A stretch of 64,000 nucleotides of DNA from Pseudoalteromonas sp. SMS1 (GCF_021530565.1 NZ_JAKGBI010000003.1:310001-374000), one strand, 5' to 3'; shown: positions 47,170-56,112, counted from the first letter of the stretch. Translations and numbers: made by a program. The notes: a model not told the origin generated them from the sequence alone.

Positions 47170-49674
47170 TTATTGAAAGTTAACAGTTACTTCTTCTGAG
47201 CAAATATCACCTAACTGACACACTTTATACGTGTAGCTCGTTGCAGCTGCATTGCGTGAGAAATCACGGTATTTACCCGTGTTGTTAACCGTTCTGATTG
47301 CTTCACCATCGCGGTAAATAGTGACTTGGTCGGCGCTGGTGCCCGTCCAAGCAAGCTCTACGCGAATTGACCCAAGACGAGATTTGTTAACTCGTACAAC
47401 TTCTAACTGAGGGTTATCTGAGCTAACCGAGATAGTTTGAGTTGATGTATTTGTATTACCTTGACTGTCTGTAACCGTAAGCGCGACCTGGTAGTCACCT
47501 GAGGCTGCATATGCATGCACAGGGTTTATCGCTGTACTTGTATTACCATCACCGAAATCCCAGGCTCTGCTAACAATATCGTCATTTGCATCAGTACTGG
47601 TGTCTGTAAACGTCACGTCTAGGCCATTTTTAGTGAATGCGAATCCAGCAACTGGTGGCACTTCTGATACCTCTCCAATTCCCGTTAACGTAATTGACCA
47701 ATTGTTTAATGTACCTGAGTCTAAGTTTGCATTATCAACCACTTTTAGTAGCCAATCCCCAGCAGCAGTCTCGCCATTAAATGCATCAGAGCTGATACTA
47801 CTTACGATATCATCTGCGCTACCACCCGTTCTGTTATGCAGTGTGGCAACAGTGCCCGCTGGTGATGTTAATGTAACAAGTAGGTCGCCAATGTAAGTGT
47901 GGCTAATATTCAGCGCTGTGCTACTACCAAAAATAGTGACATCGTCTGCAATCGTGATTGTTGAGGTAACGCCTGCTTGATCATTATCAGGAATGGCAAC
48001 ACTGGTCGTGTTGTCGTAAACGAAGTCTCTCAACCCAGCTGGGAGTACATCTAATTTAAGTAGTTTTTGCTGACTTAACTCGCCAGAAACAGCGTCGACA
48101 GTGAAGTTGTAGCTGCCCCATTGCGTCTCGGCAGTTGTTGCCACGCTCAGTACCGCTGTTTCACCCGGTGTCACAGTTGTTTTTGACAGGGTGACACCAT
48201 TTAAGCCGCCAGCGGCTGACAGGTCAATGTCACCTTGCCAGTTTGCAACTGAAGTGAATGTGAGCTGATAGTCAGCAGTTTGCCCTGCTGTTACCTCTTG
48301 AGATACTGGTGTCGCAACCACTCTAAAGCCTGGTGTCGGGTCGGCATCGATCAGCATTTGATGCGCATCTAAGCGTTTACCAGAGACGGTTTTTCCATCT
48401 AATGCAGCAATACTTTTACCTGATTGCATCAGTAGCTCTTTCAACTCTAATGTTGTTAGGCTTGGATTGACTGACAGCGCAAGTGCTGCAGCACCCGCAA
48501 CATGTGGTGTTGCCATTGATGTCCCGGAGAATGATGCATAACCACCCCCTGGCACTGTTGAAAGTACATCGCTACCTGGTGCGCCCATATCAACAGATGT
48601 CAGGCCCCACTGAGAGAATGAGGACATCGCATCGGTATGTGTTGTTGATGCAATCGCCATAACGCTGTCTTGATCATAACTTGCAGGGTAACTGGGCGAG
48701 ATGTCGTTATCGCGTGCACCATTACCTGCTGCAGCGACGAAGAGAATACCAGCTTGCTCACTGGCTGTAATTGAGTCATAGAGTGCTTGGCTGAAGCCAC
48801 CGCCACCCCAACTGTTGTTGAGTATACTGATATTGTGGCCAGCATTTTTCATTGCCACCATGTAATCAATACATTTGATTGCATCTGCTGTAGAACCACT
48901 GCCTGAAGAATTTAGGAATTTACAGCCGATGATGGATACTTCGTGGTTAACACCCACAACCCCTTCACTGTTATTACCAGTTGCACCAATTGTACCTGAT
49001 ACGTGTGTACCATGGCCTTGGTCATCCATTGGGTCGCCACTGTTTGTAATCGCATTGATACCATAGACATCATCAACGTAACCATTGTTATCGTTATCAA
49101 TGCCGTCACCTGCGATTTCATTTGGGTTAACCCACATATTTGCAGTGAGATCTGGGTGAGTGTAGTCAACACCAGTATCGATAACACCGACAATTACGTC
49201 ACGAGAGCCAATGCTAATGTCCCACGCTTCAGGTGCGTTGATATCCGCATCATTGGTGCCGCCAGTTTGACCTGTGTTGTGCAAGCCCCACAATTCATCA
49301 AAGCGGCTATCATTTGGTAAAGCCATGGCTTTAACTGTGTAGTTAGGTTCTACATAAGAAACAGCTGGGTGCTTTTCTAGCATTTGGATCGCCTGCTTAG
49401 ACGTCATGCCATTTAATTTGAAATGCGCTAGGCGGCCATTAATAACATTCTGATAGTTATCATCCTTTTCATCCGCATTGCTATCTGAAATACGTGCTTT
49501 TACCAAGCTACGTGCTTGTGCACGCATTTCTGCTGTTGCGTCATTCTTAAACACGACAATGACACTGTCATCTGCTGTTTGAGTGGTCGTGTTAATTTGA
49601 ATTGCAGCGTGAGATGTGAACGCAAACAGTGGCATCAATGCCATTGTTAAAGCTGTAAATTTTGTTTTCATCAT
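47170..49674 (-). CDS. Secreted S8 subtilase with P (Homo B) and PKD domains
   Basis: 834 residues. Signal peptide to about residue 23 (FTSHA), an I9-type propeptide, and a subtilisin domain with Asp166 (VIDTGVDYTHPDL), His221 (GHGTHVSG) and Ser386 (GTSMATPHVAG). Next comes an Ig-like linker, a proprotein-convertase P domain (about 555-670; HTYIGDLLVTLTSPAGT, NNWSITLTG), a PKD domain (about 675-755; SRAWDFGDGNTS) and a C-terminal fibronectin-like domain (ELAWTGTSADQVTIYRDG). PKD and P domains help bind or swell insoluble protein in marine collagenolytic proteases. It is secreted, probably by the type II pathway. Confidence 0.94.
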   Translation of the reverse strand: MMKTKFTALTMALMPLFAFTSHAAIQINTTTQTADDSVIVVFKNDATAEMRAQARSLVKARISDSNADEKDDNYQNVINGRLAHFKLNGMTSKQAIQMLEKHPAVSYVEPNYTVKAMALPNDSRFDELWGLHNTGQTGGTNDADINAPEAWDISIGSRDVIVGVIDTGVDYTHPDLTANMWVNPNEIAGDGIDNDNNGYVDDVYGINAITNSGDPMDDQGHGTHVSGTIGATGNNSEGVVGVNHEVSIIGCKFLNSSGSGSTADAIKCIDYMVAMKNAGHNISILNNSWGGGGFSQALYDSITASEQAGILFVAAAGNGARDNDISPSYPASYDQDSVMAIASTTHTDAMSSFSQWGLTSVDMGAPGSDVLSTVPGGGYASFSGTSMATPHVAGAAALALSVNPSLTTLELKELLMQSGKSIAALDGKTVSGKRLDAHQMLIDADPTPGFRVVATPVSQEVTAGQTADYQLTFTSVANWQGDIDLSAAGGLNGVTLSKTTVTPGETAVLSVATTAETQWGSYNFTVDAVSGELSQQKLLKLDVLPAGLRDFVYDNTTSVAIPDNDQAGVTSTITIADDVTIFGSSTALNISHTYIGDLLVTLTSPAGTVATLHNRTGGSADDIVSSISSDAFNGETAAGDWLLKVVDNANLDSGTLNNWSITLTGIGEVSEVPPVAGFAFTKNGLDVTFTDTSTDANDDIVSRAWDFGDGNTSTAINPVHAYAASGDYQVALTVTDSQGNTNTSTQTISVSSDNPQLEVVRVNKSRLGSIRVELAWTGTSADQVTIYRDGEAIRTVNNTGKYRDFSRNAAATSYTYKVCQLGDICSEEVTVNFQ

Positions 49675-50384
49675 TCTTCCAAATGTTAGTTGTTCAGACT
49701 AAGTAGATGTATGACTACATAGCTACCTTTTTATGACTTCTTTAAGAACGGATGACGGCATCGTTTTTGGGCAACGAGTACCAACCTAATATATAGAAAT
49801 GAGGTACATCAAATTGAAATTAGTTCAATATTGAAAATTCATTACTTTTTGTGGTTTTACTGCCGTGTTTTTTTTATTGACTGGTACTTTTTTGGTAATT
49901 CTTTGCTGAATCGTGATGAAAAGTTGATGTAATTTTACTCATACTTTTTTTGTATACATTTTCGGGGAAAAGTGTATTTACTATAAAAACAATTATAAGT
50001 TAATGATCTTAATTTAGTTTTTTAATCAAAAAAATTTCTCATTTATCTTCGGCTGGTAGCCAATTAGAGTGAATACGTGACACAGTATTTAGTTTATTTC
50101 GTGCTGAATAAAATAATCATGAAGTAGATCAAAAACTGATGAATCAATAATTACAGAGCTTCTAATAAGAACAGGACGCATCTTGATTTATTTTCATAAA
50201 TGCATTTTCGAAAATAGGTCAAATTAATTCAATAGTGCTCTTGCATAGAATGTCGGTTTACAAAAACTTAAGTAAAACGTGTTATGGCAACGACAGGTTT
50301 AGGTGCAGTTAAGTGTGGTAACCGTGGGCATGTATTGGTAAATACTCACATTTCAAACGCGAAAAAAACACTAAGGAGAAAAGT
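49675..50384. promoter_or_regulatory. AT-rich region upstream of the curli operon
   Basis: 710 nt between divergent protease and curlin genes, strongly AT-rich. It must hold both promoters. A TAGAAT -10-like box is at 50246-50251 without a good -35, which would fit activator dependence on the CsgD-like regulator (inference). A 34-codon frame at 50284-50388 overlaps the curlin start. Confidence 0.5.
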
Positions 50385-51905
50385 GTGAAGTTTTCTAAAT
50401 CATTAATTAGCTGTGCGTTGGCAATTGCATTCTCTCAGTCTGTAGCAGCTCAAACAGTCGAAGAAACAGGTAAAGCTCAATCTACTTCAAATTTAAGCCA
50501 GTTAGAACGTGGTCTAACAACAGGTAATGCACTTACGATCAAACAAGAAGCGGTTGTATCAGGCAATACACTGGCGAGCTTTCAAGAAGGAACAAGTAAC
50601 CAAACGAATGTCACTACAGTAGGTGACAACAATGAAACGGTGACTAATCAATCCGGTACACAGCATGCCATTATTGTGTCGACAACGGGTGACAATAACA
50701 CGCAAAGCTATGTACAAAGTGGAGAGGCACATGGTGCTGAATCAACGTTAACGGGTAACTTCAATAATGTGGCGGTTGCACAAAGCGGTGCTGGTCACTT
50801 AGGTATTGATAATGAAGTTACAAACCTAATTGTGGGTGACGAGAATGATGTGCAAGTATCTCAAAACTCAGGGGGTCACTGGTACTACAACAAAAATATG
50901 CAAGGTAACCAAAATGCGGTTACAGGCATGCAAGCGGGTACTTGGCACGAAATACACATTGATAGCGTCAGTGGTGACCAAAACACGATTACCACAGTGC
51001 AAGAAGGTGACTACAACAAATCTGAATTCAAAGCGATTGAAGGCAATGAAAACTCAATTGAAGTGACTCAGCTAGGTGATGATCACCGTGTTGTTATCGA
51101 GCAAGTGCTAGGTAATGACAACGAAATTGAATTGGAGCAAAGCGAAGGTAATGATAACAGCATCACCATTGCTGGCATTGTGGGTGAAGACAATGACCTA
51201 AATATTGACCAAGAAGGCAATAATAACCAATTTGTGAGTGCATTATACCAAGGTGATGACAATGACGTAACCGTGAGTCAAAGTGGTGATGAGTCTGAAG
51301 TGAGTGTTGATGTTTCTGGTAACAACAACGCGTTCACAGCGTCACAGCAAATTGGCAATCAAAACGTACTATACGTTGGGGCGATTGGTGACAACAACGA
51401 AGTAAATACCATTCAAACTGGTTCGGAAAACAACACGCACATTGCTGTTTTCAACGGCGACAATAACGATATCGATGTGGGCCAATACGGCAATCAAAAT
51501 GAGTTTGTATTCCAAACTTCTGAGCCGGATCCAAGCATCGAAGCAAATGATAACAACATCACGCTACTACAGCGCAAAATTGGTAACAGTGCGGCTGTCA
51601 CGATGGGTTATGTTGCGACAAGCTCTAATAATCAAGTTGATATTGCACAAACAGGTGATCTGAATGCGATTGACCTGTTACTTGAAGGTAGCAACAACAT
51701 GATTGACCTGATCCAAGAGGGTGACAACAACTTTATTGTTGGCATTGAGTCGAGTGGCTTTGTTGTAAGTGGTAACGACAACGTGGTGTCTATCAGTCAA
51801 ACGGGTAATGGCAACCTGGTTGAAGGTGGTATTGCAGGTAATGGTCAAAACCTAAGTATTACACAGGTTGGTGACTACAACGTAGCAACAATCATTCAGC
51901 AGTAA
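50385..51905 (+). CDS. Very large curlin-repeat amyloid subunit (CsgA/CsgB-like)
   Basis: 506 residues, over three times E. coli CsgA. GTG start at 50385 with AAGGAG 6 nt before. A signal peptide (SQSVAAQ) is followed by about 18 imperfect repeats of 21-23 residues (some up to 30) with the pattern G-D/N-x-N-x-V-x-x-x-Q-x-G-x-x-N, the Gln/Asn ladder of curlin strand-loop-strand units. The repeats are rich in Asp and Glu, unlike the more neutral CsgA. It is the only curlin gene before csgEFG, so it may serve as both nucleator and subunit. It should form a beta-solenoid exported by CsgG and assembled as surface amyloid. Confidence 0.92.
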   Translation: MKFSKSLISCALAIAFSQSVAAQTVEETGKAQSTSNLSQLERGLTTGNALTIKQEAVVSGNTLASFQEGTSNQTNVTTVGDNNETVTNQSGTQHAIIVSTTGDNNTQSYVQSGEAHGAESTLTGNFNNVAVAQSGAGHLGIDNEVTNLIVGDENDVQVSQNSGGHWYYNKNMQGNQNAVTGMQAGTWHEIHIDSVSGDQNTITTVQEGDYNKSEFKAIEGNENSIEVTQLGDDHRVVIEQVLGNDNEIELEQSEGNDNSITIAGIVGEDNDLNIDQEGNNNQFVSALYQGDDNDVTVSQSGDESEVSVDVSGNNNAFTASQQIGNQNVLYVGAIGDNNEVNTIQTGSENNTHIAVFNGDNNDIDVGQYGNQNEFVFQTSEPDPSIEANDNNITLLQRKIGNSAAVTMGYVATSSNNQVDIAQTGDLNAIDLLLEGSNNMIDLIQEGDNNFIVGIESSGFVVSGNDNVVSISQTGNGNLVEGGIAGNGQNLSITQVGDYNVATIIQQ

Positions 51906-51906
51906 T

Positions 51907-51928
51907 GAGGAGGGGCCTGTTGGCCCCT
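51907..51928 (+). promoter_or_regulatory. GAGG plus hairpin between curlin stop and csgE start
   Basis: GAGG (51907-51910) is followed by a perfect 7-bp stem (AGGGGCC / GGCCCCT) with a TGTT loop, then 8 nt to the csgE ATG. It may be an attenuator or a hairpin that brings the Shine-Dalgarno sequence to normal spacing. Confidence 0.55.
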
Positions 51929-51936
51929 TACTTTGG

Positions 51937-52335
51937 ATGAAATCAATATTCGTAATACTTTTTTTAAGCTTGGTGTGTGTTCAGGCTCACGCAAGGCAAG
52001 TCGCAGCACATGAAGAGGATGAGTTAGGGGGATTGGTGATAGATCAGAGCATTAGTCGCTTTGGTTACCAATTTTACTTTGATTTTTCTCAATTGTGGCG
52101 TGATGTGCCCAACACCTCGGGTGTAAACATCATTATAAAAGAAACTGTATTGCCTCGGGCTGGCACCCGGTTGCAGGTGATGATGAACCGACGCGTTGTG
52201 TATAGCACAGCAATGGGACGCCGAGGTGGGTCGTTAGATGACCGAGTTGAAACAGCCTTATTTGCGGTCATGGATGCAATGGCCAGCGAGCGGTATCAGC
52301 AGCGCTCTCCAGATCTAGCTGAAAGTGGATGGTAA
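51937..52335 (+). CDS. csgE: Curli assembly protein CsgE
   Basis: 132 residues with a signal peptide (FLSLVCVQAHA). It aligns by eye with E. coli CsgE: GLVIDQSISRFGYQFYFDFSQLWRD and the beta-rich RLQVMMNRRVVYSTAMGR region, plus the helical AVMDAM near the end. CsgE caps the CsgG channel in the periplasm and gives substrate specificity. No purine-rich site directly precedes the ATG; the GAGG lies across a hairpin. Its stop overlaps the first ATG upstream of csgF. Confidence 0.88.
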   Translation: MKSIFVILFLSLVCVQAHARQVAAHEEDELGGLVIDQSISRFGYQFYFDFSQLWRDVPNTSGVNIIIKETVLPRAGTRLQVMMNRRVVYSTAMGRRGGSLDDRVETALFAVMDAMASERYQQRSPDLAESGW

Positions 52336-52337
52336 TA

Positions 52338-52751
52338 ATGAAAATAATAACACTGACTCTTTTTTTAATTGTATCTTGCTGGGTTTCTGCAACTGAGATT
52401 GTATATAAACCAATTAATCCGTCGTTTGGCGGGAATCCTTTAAACGCCAGCATGTTGCTTAACAAAGCCAACTCACAAAACAAACATCGTGCCCCTGTGA
52501 TCGAAAAGTCCTATGGAGAGCGGTTTCAAGAATCGCTAGAGCGCACATACCTCAATCGCATGGTAAGAGAAATCTCTGATATGGCCTTTGGTGATGATGT
52601 GGAAGACAGTATCTTCAATGAAGACTCGGTATTTGTCAGCGGTGAATATGAAATTCAAGTTATTACTAGCACACCTGACTCAATCACCGTGCAAATAAAG
52701 CACATCAACAATGGTGATACTACAATTATTGAAGTGCCGAGGTTTGGCTAA
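52338..52751 (+). CDS. csgF: Curli assembly/nucleation protein CsgF
   Basis: 137 residues from ATG 52338; an ATG at 52329 would overlap csgE. Signal peptide (VSCWVSA) then TEIVYKPINPSFGGNPLNAS, the conserved N-terminal segment that in E. coli inserts into the CsgG pore, and a C-terminal beta domain (YEIQVITSTPDSITVQI). CsgF exits to the surface and couples CsgG to the nucleator. The stop codon overlaps the csgG ATG by one base. Confidence 0.9.
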   Translation: MKIITLTLFLIVSCWVSATEIVYKPINPSFGGNPLNASMLLNKANSQNKHRAPVIEKSYGERFQESLERTYLNRMVREISDMAFGDDVEDSIFNEDSVFVSGEYEIQVITSTPDSITVQIKHINNGDTTIIEVPRFG

Positions 52752-53542
52752 TGCGAAGTGTCGTTGTATTTTTAATCTTGGTTTTCGTCAGTGGATGTTC
52801 GCAGATGCGCTCTGTTATTCCCCCTGCTCAGAGTCTGCCGCAAGCGTTGTCACAGAGTCATCAATTTCAATCACTCAAGGCGTTGCCTGAGCCGTTAGGT
52901 CGGATCCCTGTGGCAGTTTACTCCTTTCGCGACCAAACCGGTCAGTATAAACCCAAAGACAATGTGAGCTCATTTTCCACTGCGGTGACTCAGGGAGCAA
53001 ACTCGATTCTTACTCAGGCGCTCCATGAAACAGATTGGTTTATACCTGTAGAGCGGGAAGGCCTACAAAATTTATTAACGGAGCGCAAAATCACTCGCGC
53101 TGCGATGAGTGATGATCAAAAAGTCGCAGCGCAGTTACCGCCTCTCACCATGGCCAAAATTATTTTTGAAGGGGGCATTATCAGTTATGACTCCAATGTT
53201 AAAACTGGCGGTTTGGGGATGGAGTATTTTGGTATCGGGGCATCAGAACTATATCGAGAAGATGTGATCTCCATTTACTTACGTGCTGTGGATGTGCGCA
53301 CAGGGCAAGTACTGCTGTCAGTGGCGACAACTAAAAAGGTGTTGTCGATGGAAGTGAGAGCCGGTTTTTTCCGTTATGTCAGTTATAAACGATTGGCTGA
53401 AGCAGAAGCCGGATACAGTGACAACGAGCCTATGCATATTTGTGTAACACAAGCGATTGAAAAAGCATTGGTAATGTTAGTTGATCAAGGTATAGAAAAA
53501 GGTGTTTGGTCGGCGAAATCATCATCCATGTCTTCAACTTAA
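52751..53542 (+). CDS. csgG: Curli secretion channel CsgG
   Basis: 263 residues, a lipoprotein (lipobox FVSGC, Cys16). It forms the nonameric outer-membrane pore for curlin. WFIPVEREGLQNLLTERKITRAA, FEGGIISYDSNVKTGGLGMEYFGIG and the two transmembrane-hairpin strands are conserved with E. coli. The channel-loop segment differs: after KP, E. coli has YPASNF (Tyr51, Asn55, Phe56 of the constriction) and here it reads KDNVSSF, one residue longer and without the Tyr. The C-terminal tail is about 15 residues shorter. It is convergent with the csgD-like gene. Confidence 0.94.
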   Translation: MRSVVVFLILVFVSGCSQMRSVIPPAQSLPQALSQSHQFQSLKALPEPLGRIPVAVYSFRDQTGQYKPKDNVSSFSTAVTQGANSILTQALHETDWFIPVEREGLQNLLTERKITRAAMSDDQKVAAQLPPLTMAKIIFEGGIISYDSNVKTGGLGMEYFGIGASELYREDVISIYLRAVDVRTGQVLLSVATTKKVLSMEVRAGFFRYVSYKRLAEAEAGYSDNEPMHICVTQAIEKALVMLVDQGIEKGVWSAKSSSMSST

Positions 53543-53548
53543 AGCGAC

Positions 53549-53571
53549 CATGGGCGTATGGCACGCCCATG
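53549..53571. terminator. Bidirectional hairpin between csgG and csgD-like gene
   Basis: A perfect 9-bp stem (CATGGGCGT / ACGCCCATG) with a 5-nt loop and a TTTT tract on the plus side. Confidence 0.65.
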
Positions 53572-53575
53572 CATT

Positions 53576-54292
53576 TTAATGACGTCCCATCAGAATCGTG
53601 TTGGTATTGAGGGGGATATGTTTTTGCGCCCAATTGGCTAACTCAATTCGATTTCTTGAATTGGTTTTTTTAAATGCACTATAAATGTGTGTTTTGACCG
53701 TATGGCTACTGATATTAAGTGAATCGGCGATATCATCATTTTTCGCGCCGTTGGCGAGTAATTTAATGACTGACTTTTCTCTGGCCGTGAGTAATTCAAG
53801 CTCGGTATCTTCGACATCCGGAGAAAGAGCATGCGTAGTTTGAGGCAACTGTTTGATCAGCATGTTAAATGCTTTTGAAATCGAAGTCCGGCAAAACCAC
53901 AGCTCGCCATTGAGTACACGTTGTATCCCTTTAAAGATATTTTCAACGGACGTAGTTTGGTAAATAACGCCTTTAATATTCGCGAGCAGCGCAGTCTGTT
54001 CATTGACAAGATGGGGCTGCGCATTAAATAACAACACATTGTGATTTGCGGCGAGTAAATGTACTTCTGCACTAAGTAAATCTTGGCATTCCCTATGGCT
54101 GATATCAACCAGAAATAAATGATGTGTATCGCGTGATGCTGTTTCAGGGAGACGGGTATCAATTTTAATGTGATTGCTTGTGGCTTCTAATATTTTTACA
54201 AAGCGGATGAACTCAATGTCTTGAGTATCGGTTTCTTTGTGTGTCAAAACAAAAAGACTAACTTCCTTGTTACTTGCTTGTATCGCATTCAT
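53576..54292 (-). CDS. csgD: LuxR-family regulator of CsgD type
   Basis: 238 residues. The N-terminal half is a receiver-like domain lacking the acidic triad (NVLLFNAQPHLVNEQTALLANIKGVIYQT), so it is not phosphorylated in the usual way, like E. coli CsgD. The C-terminal LuxR helix-turn-helix reads LTAREKSVIKLLANGAKNDDIADSL and SSHTVKTHIYSAFKKTN. IKGVIYQTTSVENIFKGIQRVLNGELWF matches the CsgD linker. It is convergent with csgG rather than leading csgEFG as in enteric bacteria. It is the likely activator of the curlin operon. Confidence 0.82.
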   Translation of the reverse strand: MNAIQASNKEVSLFVLTHKETDTQDIEFIRFVKILEATSNHIKIDTRLPETASRDTHHLFLVDISHRECQDLLSAEVHLLAANHNVLLFNAQPHLVNEQTALLANIKGVIYQTTSVENIFKGIQRVLNGELWFCRTSISKAFNMLIKQLPQTTHALSPDVEDTELELLTAREKSVIKLLANGAKNDDIADSLNISSHTVKTHIYSAFKKTNSRNRIELANWAQKHIPLNTNTILMGRH

Positions 54293-54449
54293 TCGTCCAA
54301 CAACCTCTTATTGTTCCTATTACCTTAAATATACATATTTTTCACAATAAGTTTAGCTTTAATTTTCATTTTGTTTTTTGCAGTATCAAATGGTGGTTAA
54401 AAAGTCGTGGTTTTGTGCCTGTTTTAGAGGAGTTGAACTGGTAATGAAT

Positions 54450-54486
54450 AAGTTTCAAGTAGTTACTCTAACACTACTTGAAACTT
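54450..54486. terminator. Strong hairpin downstream of the M23 gene
   Basis: A perfect 14-bp stem (54450-54463 with 54473-54486) with a 9-nt loop, ending 13 nt past the M23 stop on the minus strand, followed there by TTATT. Confidence 0.7.
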
Positions 54487-54499
54487 TGAGTGTGGTGGA

Positions 54500-55645
54500 C
54501 TAGCGATAAAGCCTTGACCAAGCACAGGTTCTATAGCCATTCTTTTCAAAATAAAAACGGTAGCAATTATCATCGTAGTTGGAGTTCCCAACATCTATCC
54601 GATATCCGCTAATGTAGGTATTGTGTAAGGATATAAAACGACCATTGTATAAGAGCGAAAAGTGAACGTGCGGACCTGTAGATTGACCACCTTGGCAAAG
54701 CGCCATAGAGCGGTTATTGGCATATCTCCCTAACCATGCCCCTGCTGAGATATAGTCTCCGCTGCTGTATTGCAAATTATCCATATGGTAATACTGAGTC
54801 GCATAGCCACTTGAATGGGTCACTCGAATGTTGCACGCTGAATACCGTGTCACAGTGCCACCATGCGCGGCTTGTACCCATGGTGTATTGGATCCCCAAC
54901 CACCAGAACCATTGTTAAAGTCCAAAGAGGAATACGGGTATCCGGATCCCGTGTTGGAATGCGCACCACCACTATACCAAGCATAACCTGAGGGCCAGGG
55001 TAAATTCATTGAAAAGTTGACCTGAGGGGCAATATTAGCTGTTTCAAATCTCACTTTTTCAGGGGCAAATAAATCCGTTGAGAATGTGGCTTGGTACTGC
55101 TTTGCCAATGAAGCTAACGCGTTACCACTACCTAATAGGCTAGTCAGTGCTGCGGTTGAGGGGTTACTTTTCTCTGTTTTATGTTCGGTTGTGTACAACT
55201 CAAATGCGTAAAAGCGTTGACTTAACCTTAACGCGATATCTTCGAGTTGTGCTGCGAACCCGGTTTTCTTTGACCAATTGGCAAAGGGACGTTCAAGGGC
55301 TGTTTTATTTGGGTTACTAAGTACTTGGCTTGCTTGCTCCATAAGTGCAAGCAGCAGTTTGGGGTTAATGCTGGTGTGTCCAGCCCAGTGTAAGAGTACT
55401 TCTTGGTGTTCTATTAGGTGCGGCGCGGTACTGTATAGTACTGCTTGCCAATCCTCGTTGAGTAATTCATTGGTAAAAATAAATTGTGCTTCATCTACTT
55501 GTACAAGTGGGTTGATGGCCAATGCGTGTACATCAGCCTGATCAAAGTGAAAAGGCGCGATGTCTAAGTGTTGGCCTTGTGCTGCACAATGTGCTGATGT
55601 GAATAGCAGGGCACAGACTGCCCCTGTGTTTAATTGTCGTGTCAT
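54500..55645 (-). CDS. LasA-like M23 family metallopeptidase
   Basis: 381 residues from ATG 55645 (AGAGGAT 6 nt upstream); the frame extends further but without a signal. The signal peptide ends in AHCAAQ, a propeptide of about 200 residues follows, and the mature M23A domain shows GGAHSNTGSGYPYSSLDF (zinc His and Asp) and GPHVHFSL (HxH). This is the layout of LasA of Pseudomonas and of pseudoalterin of Pseudoalteromonas, which cut peptidoglycan cross-bridges and elastin at glycine. It probably has secreted elastinolytic or bacteriolytic activity. Confidence 0.93.
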   Translation of the reverse strand: MTRQLNTGAVCALLFTSAHCAAQGQHLDIAPFHFDQADVHALAINPLVQVDEAQFIFTNELLNEDWQAVLYSTAPHLIEHQEVLLHWAGHTSINPKLLLALMEQASQVLSNPNKTALERPFANWSKKTGFAAQLEDIALRLSQRFYAFELYTTEHKTEKSNPSTAALTSLLGSGNALASLAKQYQATFSTDLFAPEKVRFETANIAPQVNFSMNLPWPSGYAWYSGGAHSNTGSGYPYSSLDFNNGSGGWGSNTPWVQAAHGGTVTRYSACNIRVTHSSGYATQYYHMDNLQYSSGDYISAGAWLGRYANNRSMALCQGGQSTGPHVHFSLLYNGRFISLHNTYISGYRIDVGNSNYDDNCYRFYFEKNGYRTCAWSRLYR

Positions 55646-55809
55646 GTTGTATCCTCTTGATTGTTTTTTGTACTGCCATGTACTGTATATCGGTAAGTAA
55701 TAAATTTGTAAAATAAGAGTAAACATACTAATGGTGATATTTTGTACAAAAATAGATACAAATTGACTGAATAATAAACAAAAATGCAAGAGTGAGAAGG
55801 TTGGAAATG

Positions 55810-55839
55810 GGCCCTTCATATGGTTTTATTAGAAGGGCC
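55810..55839. terminator. Hairpin downstream of yfhL
   Basis: An 8-bp stem (GGCCCTTC / GAAGGGCC) with a 14-nt loop, 22 nt past the yfhL stop on the minus strand; weak T tract. Confidence 0.45.
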
Positions 55840-55861
55840 TGATAACAGAAAGTTAAGCGTT

Positions 55862-56110
55862 TTATTGACCTGTTAGTCTGAGGTACTTTTCAGCTAGTGT
55901 ATCTAGGCTTTCTTGGTGATCTGGGTTGGGTTTTATGCAGTCAATTGGGCAAACACTCACGCAAGTTGGCTGGTCGTAGTGTCCGACGCATTCAGTGCAT
56001 TTATCGGGATCGATTTCATACACTGTACTGCCCATATAAATGGCCTGATTTGGACACTCCGGATCACACATATCACAATTAATACACTTGCTGGTGATGA
56101 GCAGCGCCAT
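55862..56110 (-). CDS. yfhL: YfhL-family 4Fe-4S dicluster ferredoxin
   Basis: 82 residues. Two cluster motifs: CINCDMCDPECP and CTECVGHYDQPTCVSVCP, the second with the insertion typical of YfhL/Allochromatium-type ferredoxins. It starts 2 nt after the trhP stop, so the genes form one transcript. The neighbouring U32 hydroxylase carries its own Fe-S site, and YfhL is the probable electron donor or Fe-S helper (inference from conserved pairing). Confidence 0.93.
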   Translation of the reverse strand: MALLITSKCINCDMCDPECPNQAIYMGSTVYEIDPDKCTECVGHYDQPTCVSVCPIDCIKPNPDHQESLDTLAEKYLRLTGQ

Positions 56111-56112
56111 AG

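Noticed and set aside
50560..51900. Regularly spaced DNA repeats that resemble a CRISPR or satellite array
   Set aside because: The period of about 66-69 nt is in frame and reflects curlin amino-acid repeats; the DNA copies are too divergent for CRISPR.
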